From assembly GCA_009777175.1 (NCBI GenBank), contig WRMI01000006.1:1-64000 (forward strand): DNA of 64,000 nucleotides. Direction: 5' to 3'. Below are positions 46,171 through 55,200 of this stretch, one piece after another (position 1 is the stretch's first letter; each line of letters starts with the position of its first letter). Under the pieces are notes generated by a model. That model had not been told where the DNA came from and made no database searches. It worked only from the letters and a program-made list of their open reading frames with translations. The position numbers were made by a program, and so were the translations under genes. The DNA is from Marinilabiliaceae bacterium (GTDB lineage: Bacteria; Bacteroidota; Bacteroidia; Bacteroidales; Marinilabiliaceae).

Positions 46171-46586
46171 AACAAATATTAATAGACACCAATATCATAC
46201 TTGATATCGCTTTGCAAAGAGAACCCTTTTTTGAAATTGCCTATCAAATATTCAGTAAAATTGATGAAGGGAAAATAAAAGGATTTGTTACAGCGTCTTC
46301 CGTTACAGATATTTATTATGTGTCGCAAAAAGAGTGCGGACGTGAAAAAACGTTTGAGTTCATTCGGGAAATGGTTGATATTCTTGACGTTTTGAGCGTG
46401 ACAAAAGAAACAATCATTAATGCTTTAGAAACTGAATTCAAAGATTTTGAAGATGCGGTTCAATATTGTACTGCATATATGAATTGTATTGAGATTATTG
46501 CTACAATGAACAAGTCTGATTTCAAACATTCAGTGATTGAAGTATGCACTACAGAAGAGTTACTAAAAAAATTGAGTGAAGATTAG
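46167..46586 (+). CDS. PIN domain toxin (VapC-like)
   Basis: 139 residues. Conserved acidic residues in 'LIDTNIILDIALQREPF' and 'EFKDFEDAVQYCTA', with 'FVTASSVTDIYYVSQKE' between; the last metal-binding acid may be in 'MNKSDFKHS'. PIN toxins cut RNA with magnesium. Pairs with the upstream antitoxin by an ATGA overlap. Confidence 0.9.
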   Translation: MKQILIDTNIILDIALQREPFFEIAYQIFSKIDEGKIKGFVTASSVTDIYYVSQKECGREKTFEFIREMVDILDVLSVTKETIINALETEFKDFEDAVQYCTAYMNCIEIIATMNKSDFKHSVIEVCTTEELLKKLSED

Positions 46587-46606
46587 GTTTTTCTTCTGTC
46601 TTTATT

Positions 46607-46840
46607 CCTAATTTGGAAATAAATCCAAAAAAAAATGTAATTTTGCAGTATGAATTGAAAACCTAAATAGAATGGAACGAGAAGTTTTAGTAAGCAACAC
46701 AGTGGGTATGAAAGGATGCCATGATTACAAGAGGGCAGTTGACTTCTATCAGTCACTCAAATGATTTTTTGAACGACGAGCCTAAACTTTATTCTGTAAA
46801 CGATTTGAAGGTGATGTATGTATGAAAAAAGGAGGTGTTA
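46607..46840 (+). pseudogene. Deleted second copy of the 47.9-kb antitoxin gene and start of its toxin
   Basis: Nearly the same as 47870-48175, but with about 68 bp missing inside the antitoxin and a further 6 bp lost, which shift the frame (31 codons, ATG 46673 to TGA 46765). At the 3' side it matches up to the first five codons of the toxin and then diverges. Confidence 0.85.
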
Positions 46841-46874
46841 TGAAAACTTGGTGAATAGAAAATTTTTTGTAAAG

Positions 46875-47396
46875 ATGAAAAACAGCGATATACAACGCAC
46901 AAATCCCAATTTTATTATCTACGAAACAGAAGATAATGAAACAAAAGTATCGGTACGATTAGCAGAAGAAACTGTTTGGTTAACACAAAAGCAGTTGTCT
47001 GAAATTTTCAATACTACACGAGAAAATGTAGTTCAACACATAAAAAACATTATTCAAGAGGGTGAATTGACTGAATATCGAACTTGTAAGAAATTCTTAC
47101 AAGTTCAAACCGAAGGTAATCGTCAAGGTTTTTTGGGCTACGCCGAATTGCAAGCACTTGAGCAAAAACCAATGAGAATGAATGATTGGAAAAAATTTTT
47201 AGACCAGCAACTTAAAATGTTAAACAAAAACATCTTGAACGATAAAGGCAAAATTTCACACAAGCAAGCAATAGAAAAAGCCGAAATAGAATTTGATATT
47301 TACCGACAACGTGAAATGAAACAATTGGAGAGCGATTTTGACAAAGCAGTAAAACAATTAACTCCAAAATCAGAATATAAAGAAAAATTGTGTTGA
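46875..47396 (+). pseudogene. RhuM family protein with internal deletion
   Basis: The N-terminal part matches RhuM ('VRLAEETVWLTQKQLSEIF' and 'ENVVQHIKNIIQEGELTEYR'), as does the C-terminal part ('FLGYAELQALEQKPMRMNDW', 'GKISHKQAIEKAEIEFDIYR'), but about 150 central residues present in the full gene at 48950 (the 'GYRVNSYQATQFRIWATSTL' region) are missing without a frameshift. A start at 46818 would lie within the duplicated antitoxin debris. Possibly still translated, about 173 residues. Confidence 0.75.
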
Positions 47397-47544
47397 TTGA
47401 AAAAACACATGAACACAACCCATACTATTTCCCGCAAACCGCCACCAAAAAAAAATTCTTTGTAATTCAAATAGTAACCAACTATCGAATGTAATAAAAC
47501 ATATTTTTACACGTTAGTACTTTAAACAATTATATGTAACAATT

Positions 47545-47821
47545 ATGACAAACGGAAAATTAGATAAAGAAACGAGTGATAAAATAAGTTTTGTTACTTT
47601 TATTAATTACTGAGTTTGCTCTTGCATATAAAATGGGAATGCAAGACGCTTATCGTTACCTAAAAAAATATGATGGTTTGAATTTTATTAACGAACATTG
47701 GTGGGCATTACATACCGACAATAAATTTTATGCTCATAGAGATTTATACAATGTGTGTTATGAAAATGGAGGTTTGCGATGAAAGTTTATCACGGTGGCA
47801 AGAAGTTTACAAATTTTTGAA
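47545..47821 (+). pseudogene. Remnants of a DUF3791/DUF3990 gene pair
   Basis: ATG 47545 gives 'MTNGKLDKETSDKISFVTF', then a frameshift near 47600; the other frame continues 'ITEFALAYKMGMQDAYRYLK' to 'YENGGLR' (stop 47782), the usual DUF3791 pattern. An ATG overlapping that stop begins 'MKVYHGGKK', the start of DUF3990 (ADP-ribosyltransferase-like), but it ends after 13 codons. Both partners are therefore dead. Confidence 0.65.
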
Positions 47822-47930
47822 AACAGAATTGAACAATAAATGACAAAAACAGCAGTACATAACATCCTAATTTGGAAATAAATCCAAAAATAATAGTAAT
47901 TTTGCAATCTGAATTTAAAACCAAAATAGA

Positions 47931-48158
47931 ATGGAACGAGAAGTTTTAGTAAGAAACACAGTGGGTATGATAGGACAACTGCCTACAAAACGAGTTCAAG
48001 AAGTGAACGATTTTGTGGAGTTTATAACCCGAAGAACCGGTGATGCTATGATTACAAAAGGGCTGCAACAGTTGACTTCTATCAGTCACTCAAATGATTT
48101 TTTGAACGACGAGCCTGAAATTTATTCCGTAAACGATTTGAAGGTGAAGTATGTATGA
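47931..48158 (+). CDS. Antitoxin of the PemK/MazF-type toxin
   Basis: 75 residues ('MEREVLVRNTVGMIGQLPTK', 'VNDFVEFITRRTGDAM'), resembling the DUF2281-type or small antitoxins next to PemK-like toxins, with an acidic toxin-binding tail ('FLNDEPEIYSVNDLKVKYV'). Its stop overlaps the toxin start (ATGA). A deleted copy lies 1.26 kb upstream. Confidence 0.8.
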   Translation: MEREVLVRNTVGMIGQLPTKRVQEVNDFVEFITRRTGDAMITKGLQQLTSISHSNDFLNDEPEIYSVNDLKVKYV

Positions 48159-48475
48159 AAAAAGGAAGTGTTATATTGATACCATTTCCTTTTACTGATT
48201 TAAGAGGAAACAAAATAAGACCCGCCGTTGTATTGAACAATAGTGGATTAGATGTTACAATTTGTTTTATTACCTCGGAACTTAAGTGGATTACAAAATC
48301 TGATATTTTCATTCTTCCTTCAGAAACCAACGGACTTAAGGTACCATCTCTGATTCGCGTCGGTAAAATTGCAACGATTGATTCTACGTTGGTACTCGGC
48401 GAATTGGGCGAATTGTCTAATACCGAAATAGGGGAAATAGACAAAGGATTAAAGCAATTATTACAGTTGACGTAA
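48155..48475 (+). CDS. PemK/MazF family toxin
   Basis: 106 residues with the PemK/MazF pattern: 'KGSVILIPFPFTDLRGNKIR', 'PAVVLNN', and 'VPSLIRVGKIATIDSTLV' near the C-terminus. Such toxins cut single-stranded RNA. Forms an operon with the overlapping antitoxin gene. Confidence 0.92.
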   Translation: MKKGSVILIPFPFTDLRGNKIRPAVVLNNSGLDVTICFITSELKWITKSDIFILPSETNGLKVPSLIRVGKIATIDSTLVLGELGELSNTEIGEIDKGLKQLLQLT

Positions 48476-48837
48476 GATACATACAAATGTAACACCATCG
48501 AAAGAAGGGAAAACCCCCAACGTACACATCCCCCCAAAAATTTTGTGCAATTCAGATAGTAAGCAACTATCCAAATTGCACAAAAACTAAAAACCAACCG
48601 CACTAATCACTAATTTATAGCAACCCATTTTCTTGTTTTAATTCTTCTTATAAATCAATCAAAAATATTTTTTATTATTTTTTTCTCTGTGGCTCTCTGT
48701 GAAATAAATAAGTTACATAGAGGCACAAGATTATCACTAAATCTTTGCGTCTATTGCGTTAAAAAAAAATTGACAATAGAGGATATAATTCCAAAAATTT
48801 TTTCTACCTTTGCAAAATTAAAATCAACAATATAATT
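48476..48837. other. Spacer with repeat fragments
   Basis: Contains 'ctctgtggctctctgtgaaa' near 48685 (related to 50515 and 51930) and a -7-like TACCTTTG at 48805-48812 that may drive the next frame or RhuM. No intact gene. Confidence 0.5.
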
Positions 48838-48909
48838 ATGTTCTACAAAATTAAAACCCCTAAGCAAGCGATTAATCCCGCATTCTTGAAACAAATAGTA
48901 AGTACGTAA
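48838..48909 (+). pseudogene. N-terminal scrap of a type IIG-like restriction enzyme
   Basis: 23 codons, beginning 'MFYKIKTPKQAINPAFLKQ', which match the usual start of large Bacteroidota restriction-modification enzymes ('KIKTPKQALNPAFLK'); a stop then follows. RhuM genes are often found within restriction loci, so this may be the left border of a deleted system. Confidence 0.5.
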
Positions 48910-48949
48910 TAATTGGTAGTATCGAAATTATAGAATTGAAAAAAATATT

Positions 48950-49945
48950 ATGTTAGAATCCAATCTCATCATTTACACCACACCCAACGGGCAGGTAAGT
49001 GTTCATGTACAGTATGAAGACGGTAGTTTTTGGCTTACACAAAAACGGATGTCGGAGTTGTTTGGCGTGGAAACTCATACAATCACTTATCATCTGAAAG
49101 AAATTTATCAAAGTGGTGAATTACAGACAGATTCAACTACTCGAAAAATTCGAGTAGTTCAAAAGGAAGGAAAGCGAGACATTTTCCGCACACTTGATTT
49201 CTACAATCTTGACGCTATTATTGCCGTAGGGTATCGAGTAAATAGTTATCAAGCAACTCAGTTTCGCATTTGGGCTACTTCTACGCTTAAAGAGTTTATT
49301 ATCAAGGGTTTTATTATTGATGATGAACGTTTGAAACAATGTAAAAGTTTTGGAAAGGACTATTTTGACGAATTATTAGAACGTATACGGGAAATACGCG
49401 CGAGCGAACGGCGATTTTATCAGAAAATTACTGATATTTACGCACTTGCGGTTGATTATGACAAAAACTCGCCCGCTACAAAAGATTTTTTTGCCACCGT
49501 TCAAAACAAGTTGCATTGGGCTATTACAGGCAAAACAGCCGCAGAAATTATTTACAGTTCGGCTGATGCCACCAAACTTTATATGGGTCTAACTACCTGG
49601 AAACACATTCCTGATGGAAAAATTCTCAAATCGGATGCTATTGTGGCTAAAAATTATTTGAGCGAGGCACACATTAGAGAATTAAACCGTATTGTTTCAG
49701 CCTATCTCGACCTTGCCGAAAATCGTGCTGAAAAAGGAATTACTACTAATATGAAGGAATGGATTCTGTTTTTAAATCATTTTTTAGAACTTTCGCAATA
49801 TCCTATTTTACAGGACAAAGGAAAAGTTAGCGTATTGGAAGCACGACTGAAAGCCGAGCAGGAATACGAGGTTTTCCGTAAAAGTCAAGACGAAAATTAT
49901 ATATCTGACTTTGACAGAGAAATAAAACGTATCCAAGGAAATTAA
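48950..49945 (+). CDS. RhuM family virulence-type protein
   Basis: 331 residues, full length. 'LIIYTTPNGQVSVHVQYEDG', 'FWLTQKRMSELFGVETHTIT', 'YNLDAIIAVGYRVNSYQATQ', 'FRIWATSTLKEFIIKGF' and the C-terminal 'GKVSVLEARLKAEQEYEVFR' fit the family throughout. Biochemical function is unknown; the gene is common in pathogenicity and restriction islands. Confidence 0.93.
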   Translation: MLESNLIIYTTPNGQVSVHVQYEDGSFWLTQKRMSELFGVETHTITYHLKEIYQSGELQTDSTTRKIRVVQKEGKRDIFRTLDFYNLDAIIAVGYRVNSYQATQFRIWATSTLKEFIIKGFIIDDERLKQCKSFGKDYFDELLERIREIRASERRFYQKITDIYALAVDYDKNSPATKDFFATVQNKLHWAITGKTAAEIIYSSADATKLYMGLTTWKHIPDGKILKSDAIVAKNYLSEAHIRELNRIVSAYLDLAENRAEKGITTNMKEWILFLNHFLELSQYPILQDKGKVSVLEARLKAEQEYEVFRKSQDENYISDFDREIKRIQGN

Positions 49946-49991
49946 TGAACTAAACATTAATAAACGTATTGCAGACCTAAAAACTTTTGTA

Positions 49992-50135
49992 ATGAGTCTC
50001 CAAAAAATATTATCCCATTTTTTTTATCAAATAGAAGAAACAAAAATTGTAAATTTTCAGGAATTTGAAAAAGTTTTTAAATTTAATGGTGTTTCAAACA
50101 AAGGGTGGGAATGGTTTAATAAGAATAACATTTGA
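49992..50135 (+). CDS. Small hypothetical protein or gene tail
   Basis: 47 residues ('MSLQKILSHFFYQIEETKIV', 'FKFNGVSNKGWEWFNKNNI'). The frame is open further upstream, so this may be the tail of a lost gene, perhaps the deleted restriction enzyme. No family recognised. Confidence 0.35.
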   Translation: MSLQKILSHFFYQIEETKIVNFQEFEKVFKFNGVSNKGWEWFNKNNI

Positions 50136-50203
50136 ATTGTTCCAAATCATTGATCAATGAATGATATTTTTTTAACAACGGCTTAAAATTCCGCTTAAAA
50201 GTA

Positions 50204-50428
50204 TCAGTTATTATTATTTCGTAATTCATTAATAAACTCGTCTATCGTTGTTTTTTTTTGTTTACCGTCTATTATTTCTCTAACATCTTTAAAACCGCTT
50301 TTCAAACTATTCTCGATTTTACTGTTTTCAGTGAATGATACTACTTCGGGTGCGGATCTAAGCAGGGCAATAATACTTTGTCCAAGCGGCATACTTTCGT
50401 TTATTCTAATTTGATAATTACTAATCAT
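50204..50428 (-). CDS. Small hypothetical protein, antitoxin-like
   Basis: 74 residues ('NYQIRINESMPLGQSIIALL', 'DGKQKKTTIDEFINELRNN'). The style matches small orphan proteins found beside toxin genes in Bacteroidota. No partner is next to it. Confidence 0.5.
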   Translation of the reverse strand: MISNYQIRINESMPLGQSIIALLRSAPEVVSFTENSKIENSLKSGFKDVREIIDGKQKKTTIDEFINELRNNNN

Positions 50429-50554
50429 ATAGCGATATTTTTTTGGTAAATAACTGATGCAAAAATAATTATTTATTCTTATTAATCAATCAAAAATATT
50501 TTTTTGTTTATTTTTCTCTGTGGCTCTCTGTGAAATCAAAAAATTTTTTATTCA

Positions 50555-50588
50555 TTTGTGTATAATTGAAAAATTTATGCTATTTTTG
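50555..50588 (+). promoter_or_regulatory. Promoter-like sequence before the DUF3800 pair
   Basis: TTTG (50555-50558) and TATTTTTG (50581-50588), with 22 bases between, slightly longer than usual; 27 bases before the ATG. Confidence 0.4.
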
Positions 50589-50614
50589 CAAAAATATTAA
50601 TTTGCAAATAGAGT

Positions 50615-51307
50615 ATGGAATACAATATTTATTGCGATGAAAGTTGCCATTTAGAAAATGATAATATCAATGTAATGGTGTTTGGTGCTGTTTGGTGTGC
50701 AAAAGAAAAAAAACGCAAAATATCGAATCGTATCCGAGAAATAAAATTTGAGTTTGGATTTCCATCCACATTTGAGATAAAATGGAACAAAGTGTCTCCT
50801 TCAAAAAAAGACTTTTATTTACGCCTGATTGACTACTTTTTTGATGATGATGATATTCATTTTCGTGCTTTAATTGTACCTGACAAGGCACTTTTAAATC
50901 ATACCCTCTATAATCAATCATATGACGATTTTTTTTATAAAACCTATTTTGGGCTATTGAAAGTAATTTTAACTCCCTCAAATAGTTACAATATTTACAT
51001 TGATATCAAAGATACCTGTTCACAACGCAAAGTAGAAAAACTTTCTAAAATATTGCGTATAAATCATTATGATTTTGACAAAAATATAATTAAACGCGTT
51101 CAGCAAATACGTTCGCAAGAAGGAGAACTTATGCCTTTAGCAGATTTGATTTCTGGCGCACTTGGATATCATTGCAGGGGTTTGCAGAGCAATTTAGCAA
51201 AACTAGAAGTAATAAAGCGCATTCAACACCGTACAGGTTATTCGCTGAACTATTCTACCTTGTTACGAGAAGATAAATTAAATTTATTTTTTTGGAAATC
51301 GAAATGA
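50615..51307 (+). CDS. DUF3800 domain protein (RNase H-like fold)
   Basis: 230 residues. Start 'MEYNIYCDESCHLENDNINV' with the acidic pair of the first strand, 'NIYIDIKDTCSQRKVEKL' in the middle and 'LMPLADLISGALGYHCRG' near the end, giving the D/E positions of an RNase H-like fold. DUF3800 genes are common in defence and mobile regions. The stop overlaps the next start (ATGA at 51304). Confidence 0.9.
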   Translation: MEYNIYCDESCHLENDNINVMVFGAVWCAKEKKRKISNRIREIKFEFGFPSTFEIKWNKVSPSKKDFYLRLIDYFFDDDDIHFRALIVPDKALLNHTLYNQSYDDFFYKTYFGLLKVILTPSNSYNIYIDIKDTCSQRKVEKLSKILRINHYDFDKNIIKRVQQIRSQEGELMPLADLISGALGYHCRGLQSNLAKLEVIKRIQHRTGYSLNYSTLLREDKLNLFFWKSK

Positions 51308-51831
51308 AAAAGAAATTCACTCTACCCGAATTGATTGTTTTGGAATATTACAAAGGAAATTTTGCCTTATATAACGAGGGTGTTTATGATATTTTCAAAA
51401 AGGATTTTGTAAAAAACAGACCTGTTTTTCAAAACAAAAAACTTGCGTTGAAATCCCACCCATTAATTGATGGCAAAGAATACACCTATTACCACTTTAC
51501 GCACTCAGGCAATATTGAAACGGAACGAATTCCAGATTTACGAAGAATGGAAAGAATAGGATTTCCAAAACCAATGATAGATTTTTCAAACGATAATAAT
51601 CTTAAAGTGTGGCGTAATAAACGTGGTACAAGAGAAAGAATATTAATCTTACACGAGTTTGAGCGATATTTGGTCGTCTTGGAAGACCGTAAAGAATACA
51701 TCCTGCCTTGGACTGCATATATGATTGAAGACAATAGCCGATTGCGAAGGTTAATTATTGAATATCAGAACTATAAAAAAGCAAGGGTCGCTGTTAACGA
51801 CCCCGTTTCTCCTTTAACACATGGTCAATGA
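51304..51831 (+). CDS. Partner of the DUF3800 protein, unknown fold (possible nuclease)
   Basis: About 175 residues from the ATG at 51304 ('MKKKFTLPELIVLEYYKGNF'), the start preferred because it overlaps the DUF3800 stop by four bases (51292 is possible). The second half 'LKVWRNKRGTRERILILHEF' and 'YLVVLEDRKEYILPWTAYMI' resembles PBECR-type RNase-fold domains of mobile elements. The name is a guess from pattern. Confidence 0.65.
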   Translation: MKKKFTLPELIVLEYYKGNFALYNEGVYDIFKKDFVKNRPVFQNKKLALKSHPLIDGKEYTYYHFTHSGNIETERIPDLRRMERIGFPKPMIDFSNDNNLKVWRNKRGTRERILILHEFERYLVVLEDRKEYILPWTAYMIEDNSRLRRLIIEYQNYKKARVAVNDPVSPLTHGQ

Positions 51832-52261
51832 GATGGGCGCAAAATTACAACTTATTTTTGATATAAAAATTTTTTAACAAAAAAAATCAAAAATATTTTT
51901 TATATTATTTTTTTCTCTGTGTGTTCTCTGTGGTTCTCTGTGGCTCTCTGTGTAACTATTTTTTTATTACACAGAGGCACACAGAGACAGAGGGTCACAG
52001 AGTTTTTTTATTCTTTCAATATTATAAATTACTTGTTTTTAATTCTCATTTTTTTCTCTGTGTTTCTCTGTGTGTTCTCCGTGTTTCTCTGTGTAACTAT
52101 TTTTTTATTACACAGAGGCACACAGAGACAGAGGGTCACAGAGGTTATCACTAATTTTCTTCCAATATTACATCCCCAAAGGGATGTTCATACAAACAAC
52201 ACATCGGGCGACCGCAAGGGTACGCCCCTACTCTCATTCTCTCATTTACTCATTCACTCAT
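51832..52261. repeat. Inverted 'ctctgtgtaa' repeats and one copy of the array core
   Basis: Two hairpins, 51946-51976 and 52087-52117, each pair CTCTGTGTAA with TTACACAGAG; runs of CTCTGTGGCTCTCTGTG lie around them. A 52-bp-array core (GGGCGACCGCAAGGGTACGC) is at 52205-52224, followed by CTCATTCTCTCATTTACTCA-type sequence. No gene. Confidence 0.8.
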
Positions 52262-55200
52262 TTACTTTTTAACTACCTTAACCATCTCACCCCCAACCTT
52301 CACAAAATACAACCCGTTTGGCAAGTGTGAAATATCTATTTCAAGGGTTTCACGGTTCACGGTAAACGGTTCACGGTGAACAAGGCGTCCGGCTATATCA
52401 AATATCTCCAAAGCCGAGTCATGATGAACTTGTTTCAGCATCCCATTGTTTTGGGGGGATTGCGGGTCAAGCCCGCAATGACGTACTGAAAACTTCCCAC
52501 TCGTAGGATTTGGATAAACAACCACCTCAGATAATGAGTTTGTTGTGATATGAACATTTTGTAACACAACATAATAGGTAAATGATTCCCAAATTCCGAT
52601 ATCTTCTGCAATATGAGGCTCAAAACCATCTAAATAAACCTCAATGTTATAAGTGCCTGTCCATACGGCAGGGAAGGTAACATTTTCATTAGTAGCAATT
52701 AATTCGTAATAGTCACGACCGCTATATAAATAAACTTCCGCGCCAACTACCGAAGCGCCCGTATTTGTAGTTATATTAACTGTAAACGGAATTTCAGTAC
52801 CACTGATGACATAAAAATTGGCTGTGCTGTTATTTAAGTGGTTATCGTCATTGGGATAGTCCACAAATCCGTAGAGAAACGTAGGCTCAACAACCGTAGG
52901 TGTCCACGTAAATACAAAATCAGCATTTTCAAATTCAGTAAGGGTAACACCTTGTAAACTGCCAATTTCAATGTCGCCTTCTTTAAATAATTTAACGGTA
53001 TATTGGTCAGCATTAATTGGTTGTGAACCGTTGTTTCGAACAGTAACAGTATATTGTCCTGTATTATTAATTTCAACATAACTGTCGCCAGCGATAGAAA
53101 CCGCTACAAGGTCGTGTTGCAATTGTGTTCCGATGTAAACCTCATCAACGCAAACGTAAAAATCGCCATTGTGCCTGTTGAAAATTAACCTGAATTGACA
53201 CAGTTCACCTGCATACTCGCTAACATCAACAGTAATTGTTTGATATTCATCGCTTTCTATATGGTCGCCTTGTTCAACACGATAAACTTCATTCCATGTA
53301 AATCCGTTATCGTTTGATACATCTACTCTATACGACAAGTTAGTTGCATCAGTGGGATCATTAGGCGCCGAATAATTATATGCTTTAAATTCAAAAGACA
53401 TTGTAGGATTATCACCCATCATAACAAATGGCGTTTGCGCTACTGCCAGAATAGCACTACCATCAATATTAGCCCTGATATAAGGCGAATCGTCAACTCC
53501 TCCTGTTGTTTGTCTTGAAAATCTTGTATTAATCCATCCGGGTGGGTTTCCTGCATTCCAATTTTCATAAAGAGGCTGCAAAATAATAGCAGGAGCAACA
53601 TTTCCGCTGATATTAACTGTATATTCAGGATTTTCCGAACAGTTCGAACTTAATATAATTTCACCTGTATAAGGTCCAACGGGCAGTCCATTTCCATCAA
53701 CCAAAATCGTAATATCTTCCGATGATAACTGCTCAACAGACATTGGCAACTCCGAAACAGAAATTTCAGGATTTTCAGGCGCACTATAACTTGTTACGTT
53801 TAATGTACCGCCTCCGTTATTTTCAATTGCCTGAACTTTTACAGTATTATAAGGCAGATTGTTATAAATTGTACCCATATTAACGGGTTGAGGAGTTACG
53901 CGAATAATTGGAACTGTTGGCGCTTCTGAAATAGAAATATCATCTAATTGAATGCCGTAGCCATATCTTGTCGTACCTTCAAAAGCAATATAATAGTCGT
54001 TAGATTTTTCGGGTAGTAGAATTTTTCTTTCTGTCCAGTCGGGAACATTTGCCGTATATTCAGCAATTTGTGTCCATTCGTCGTCTGCCCATGTTTTATA
54101 AAAAATTCTCAATTCGTCCTGGTCGTTTGCCCATTGTGCTTGCGTATGCCAAAAAGTTAAAACAGGCTCCGTTAATGATGTTAAATTAACAGGTGGCGTT
54201 ATCAACATCGTTTTACGTGCCGCAGTTTGATTATTTTGCATACGCATTTTGTAATTACCAGAGTGCGCTGTGGCGGGAGTTCCTGTTGTTGCTGATACGA
54301 TTACCCAATCTATATATCCGCTAACATACTCCTGCGCCCAGCAGCCGGGGAAATTAGTTCCAACTACTTCAAAACCAAAATTCCACGGAAAAGAATTAAT
54401 AACCGTACAATAATCCGCTATATTAGAAACTTGTGAGCCGCCATCACCGCTTGCATTTTTAGCAACTACTTTGTAAGAATAAGTTCCTATCTCAGTAAGC
54501 GTCTGCGAAAAAGTTAACCCCGACTGACTTGTTGCAACCTGAACATTATCATACATACGAAAAACATCATACACAAGCCCTGTTTGCGTAAAATAAGCGC
54601 CATGTAAACCTGTTGCAGGCGCATCCCACGTAAGAGTCGCATCTCCGTTTTCATTAATAGAAAGCGTAACATTTTCGGGCGCAGCAGGAACGTCTAATCC
54701 TATCCAAACAGTTTTGGATGTAGATATACCTTTTCCTGCATCATTTTCGGGAACAACTTTAAAGGTATAATTACTCGCTGCCGCTGCACTGTAATTGTAA
54801 TTGCTTGTAGTTCCGGGCGTTGGATTATAAATTGTTGTTATATAATTGTTGCCATGATAAACTTTAACTGCCGTAATTGATGTTAAAGGGTCTCCGCTAA
54901 TAGTAACAGTTGGATTTGTCCACTCAAGAGTAGCGTTTAAAGCGCCTTCGTTGCCGGGAGTAACAGTAAAATTAGTAACAGCAGCAGGCGCATTTGCATA
55001 ATATGTATCTCCAATAACACCCGATTCAACTATATTAACAAAATCTCCAATGATTGTAACTTCACCCGTTGTTTTGTCAATTTTTTGTAAAATTGAATAA
55101 TCATTACGGTTTGTGTCAAAAGGTCTGAAGAAATGATAAATTTCGTTAGTCTCCCTGTTTACCGACAAATCAGAAGCGAGGTATTGGTCACTTCCGCTGC

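Noticed and set aside
51919..52272. Plus-strand frames of 77 and 117 codons
   Set aside because: They arise from the CTCTGTG inverted repeats and the array-core repeat.
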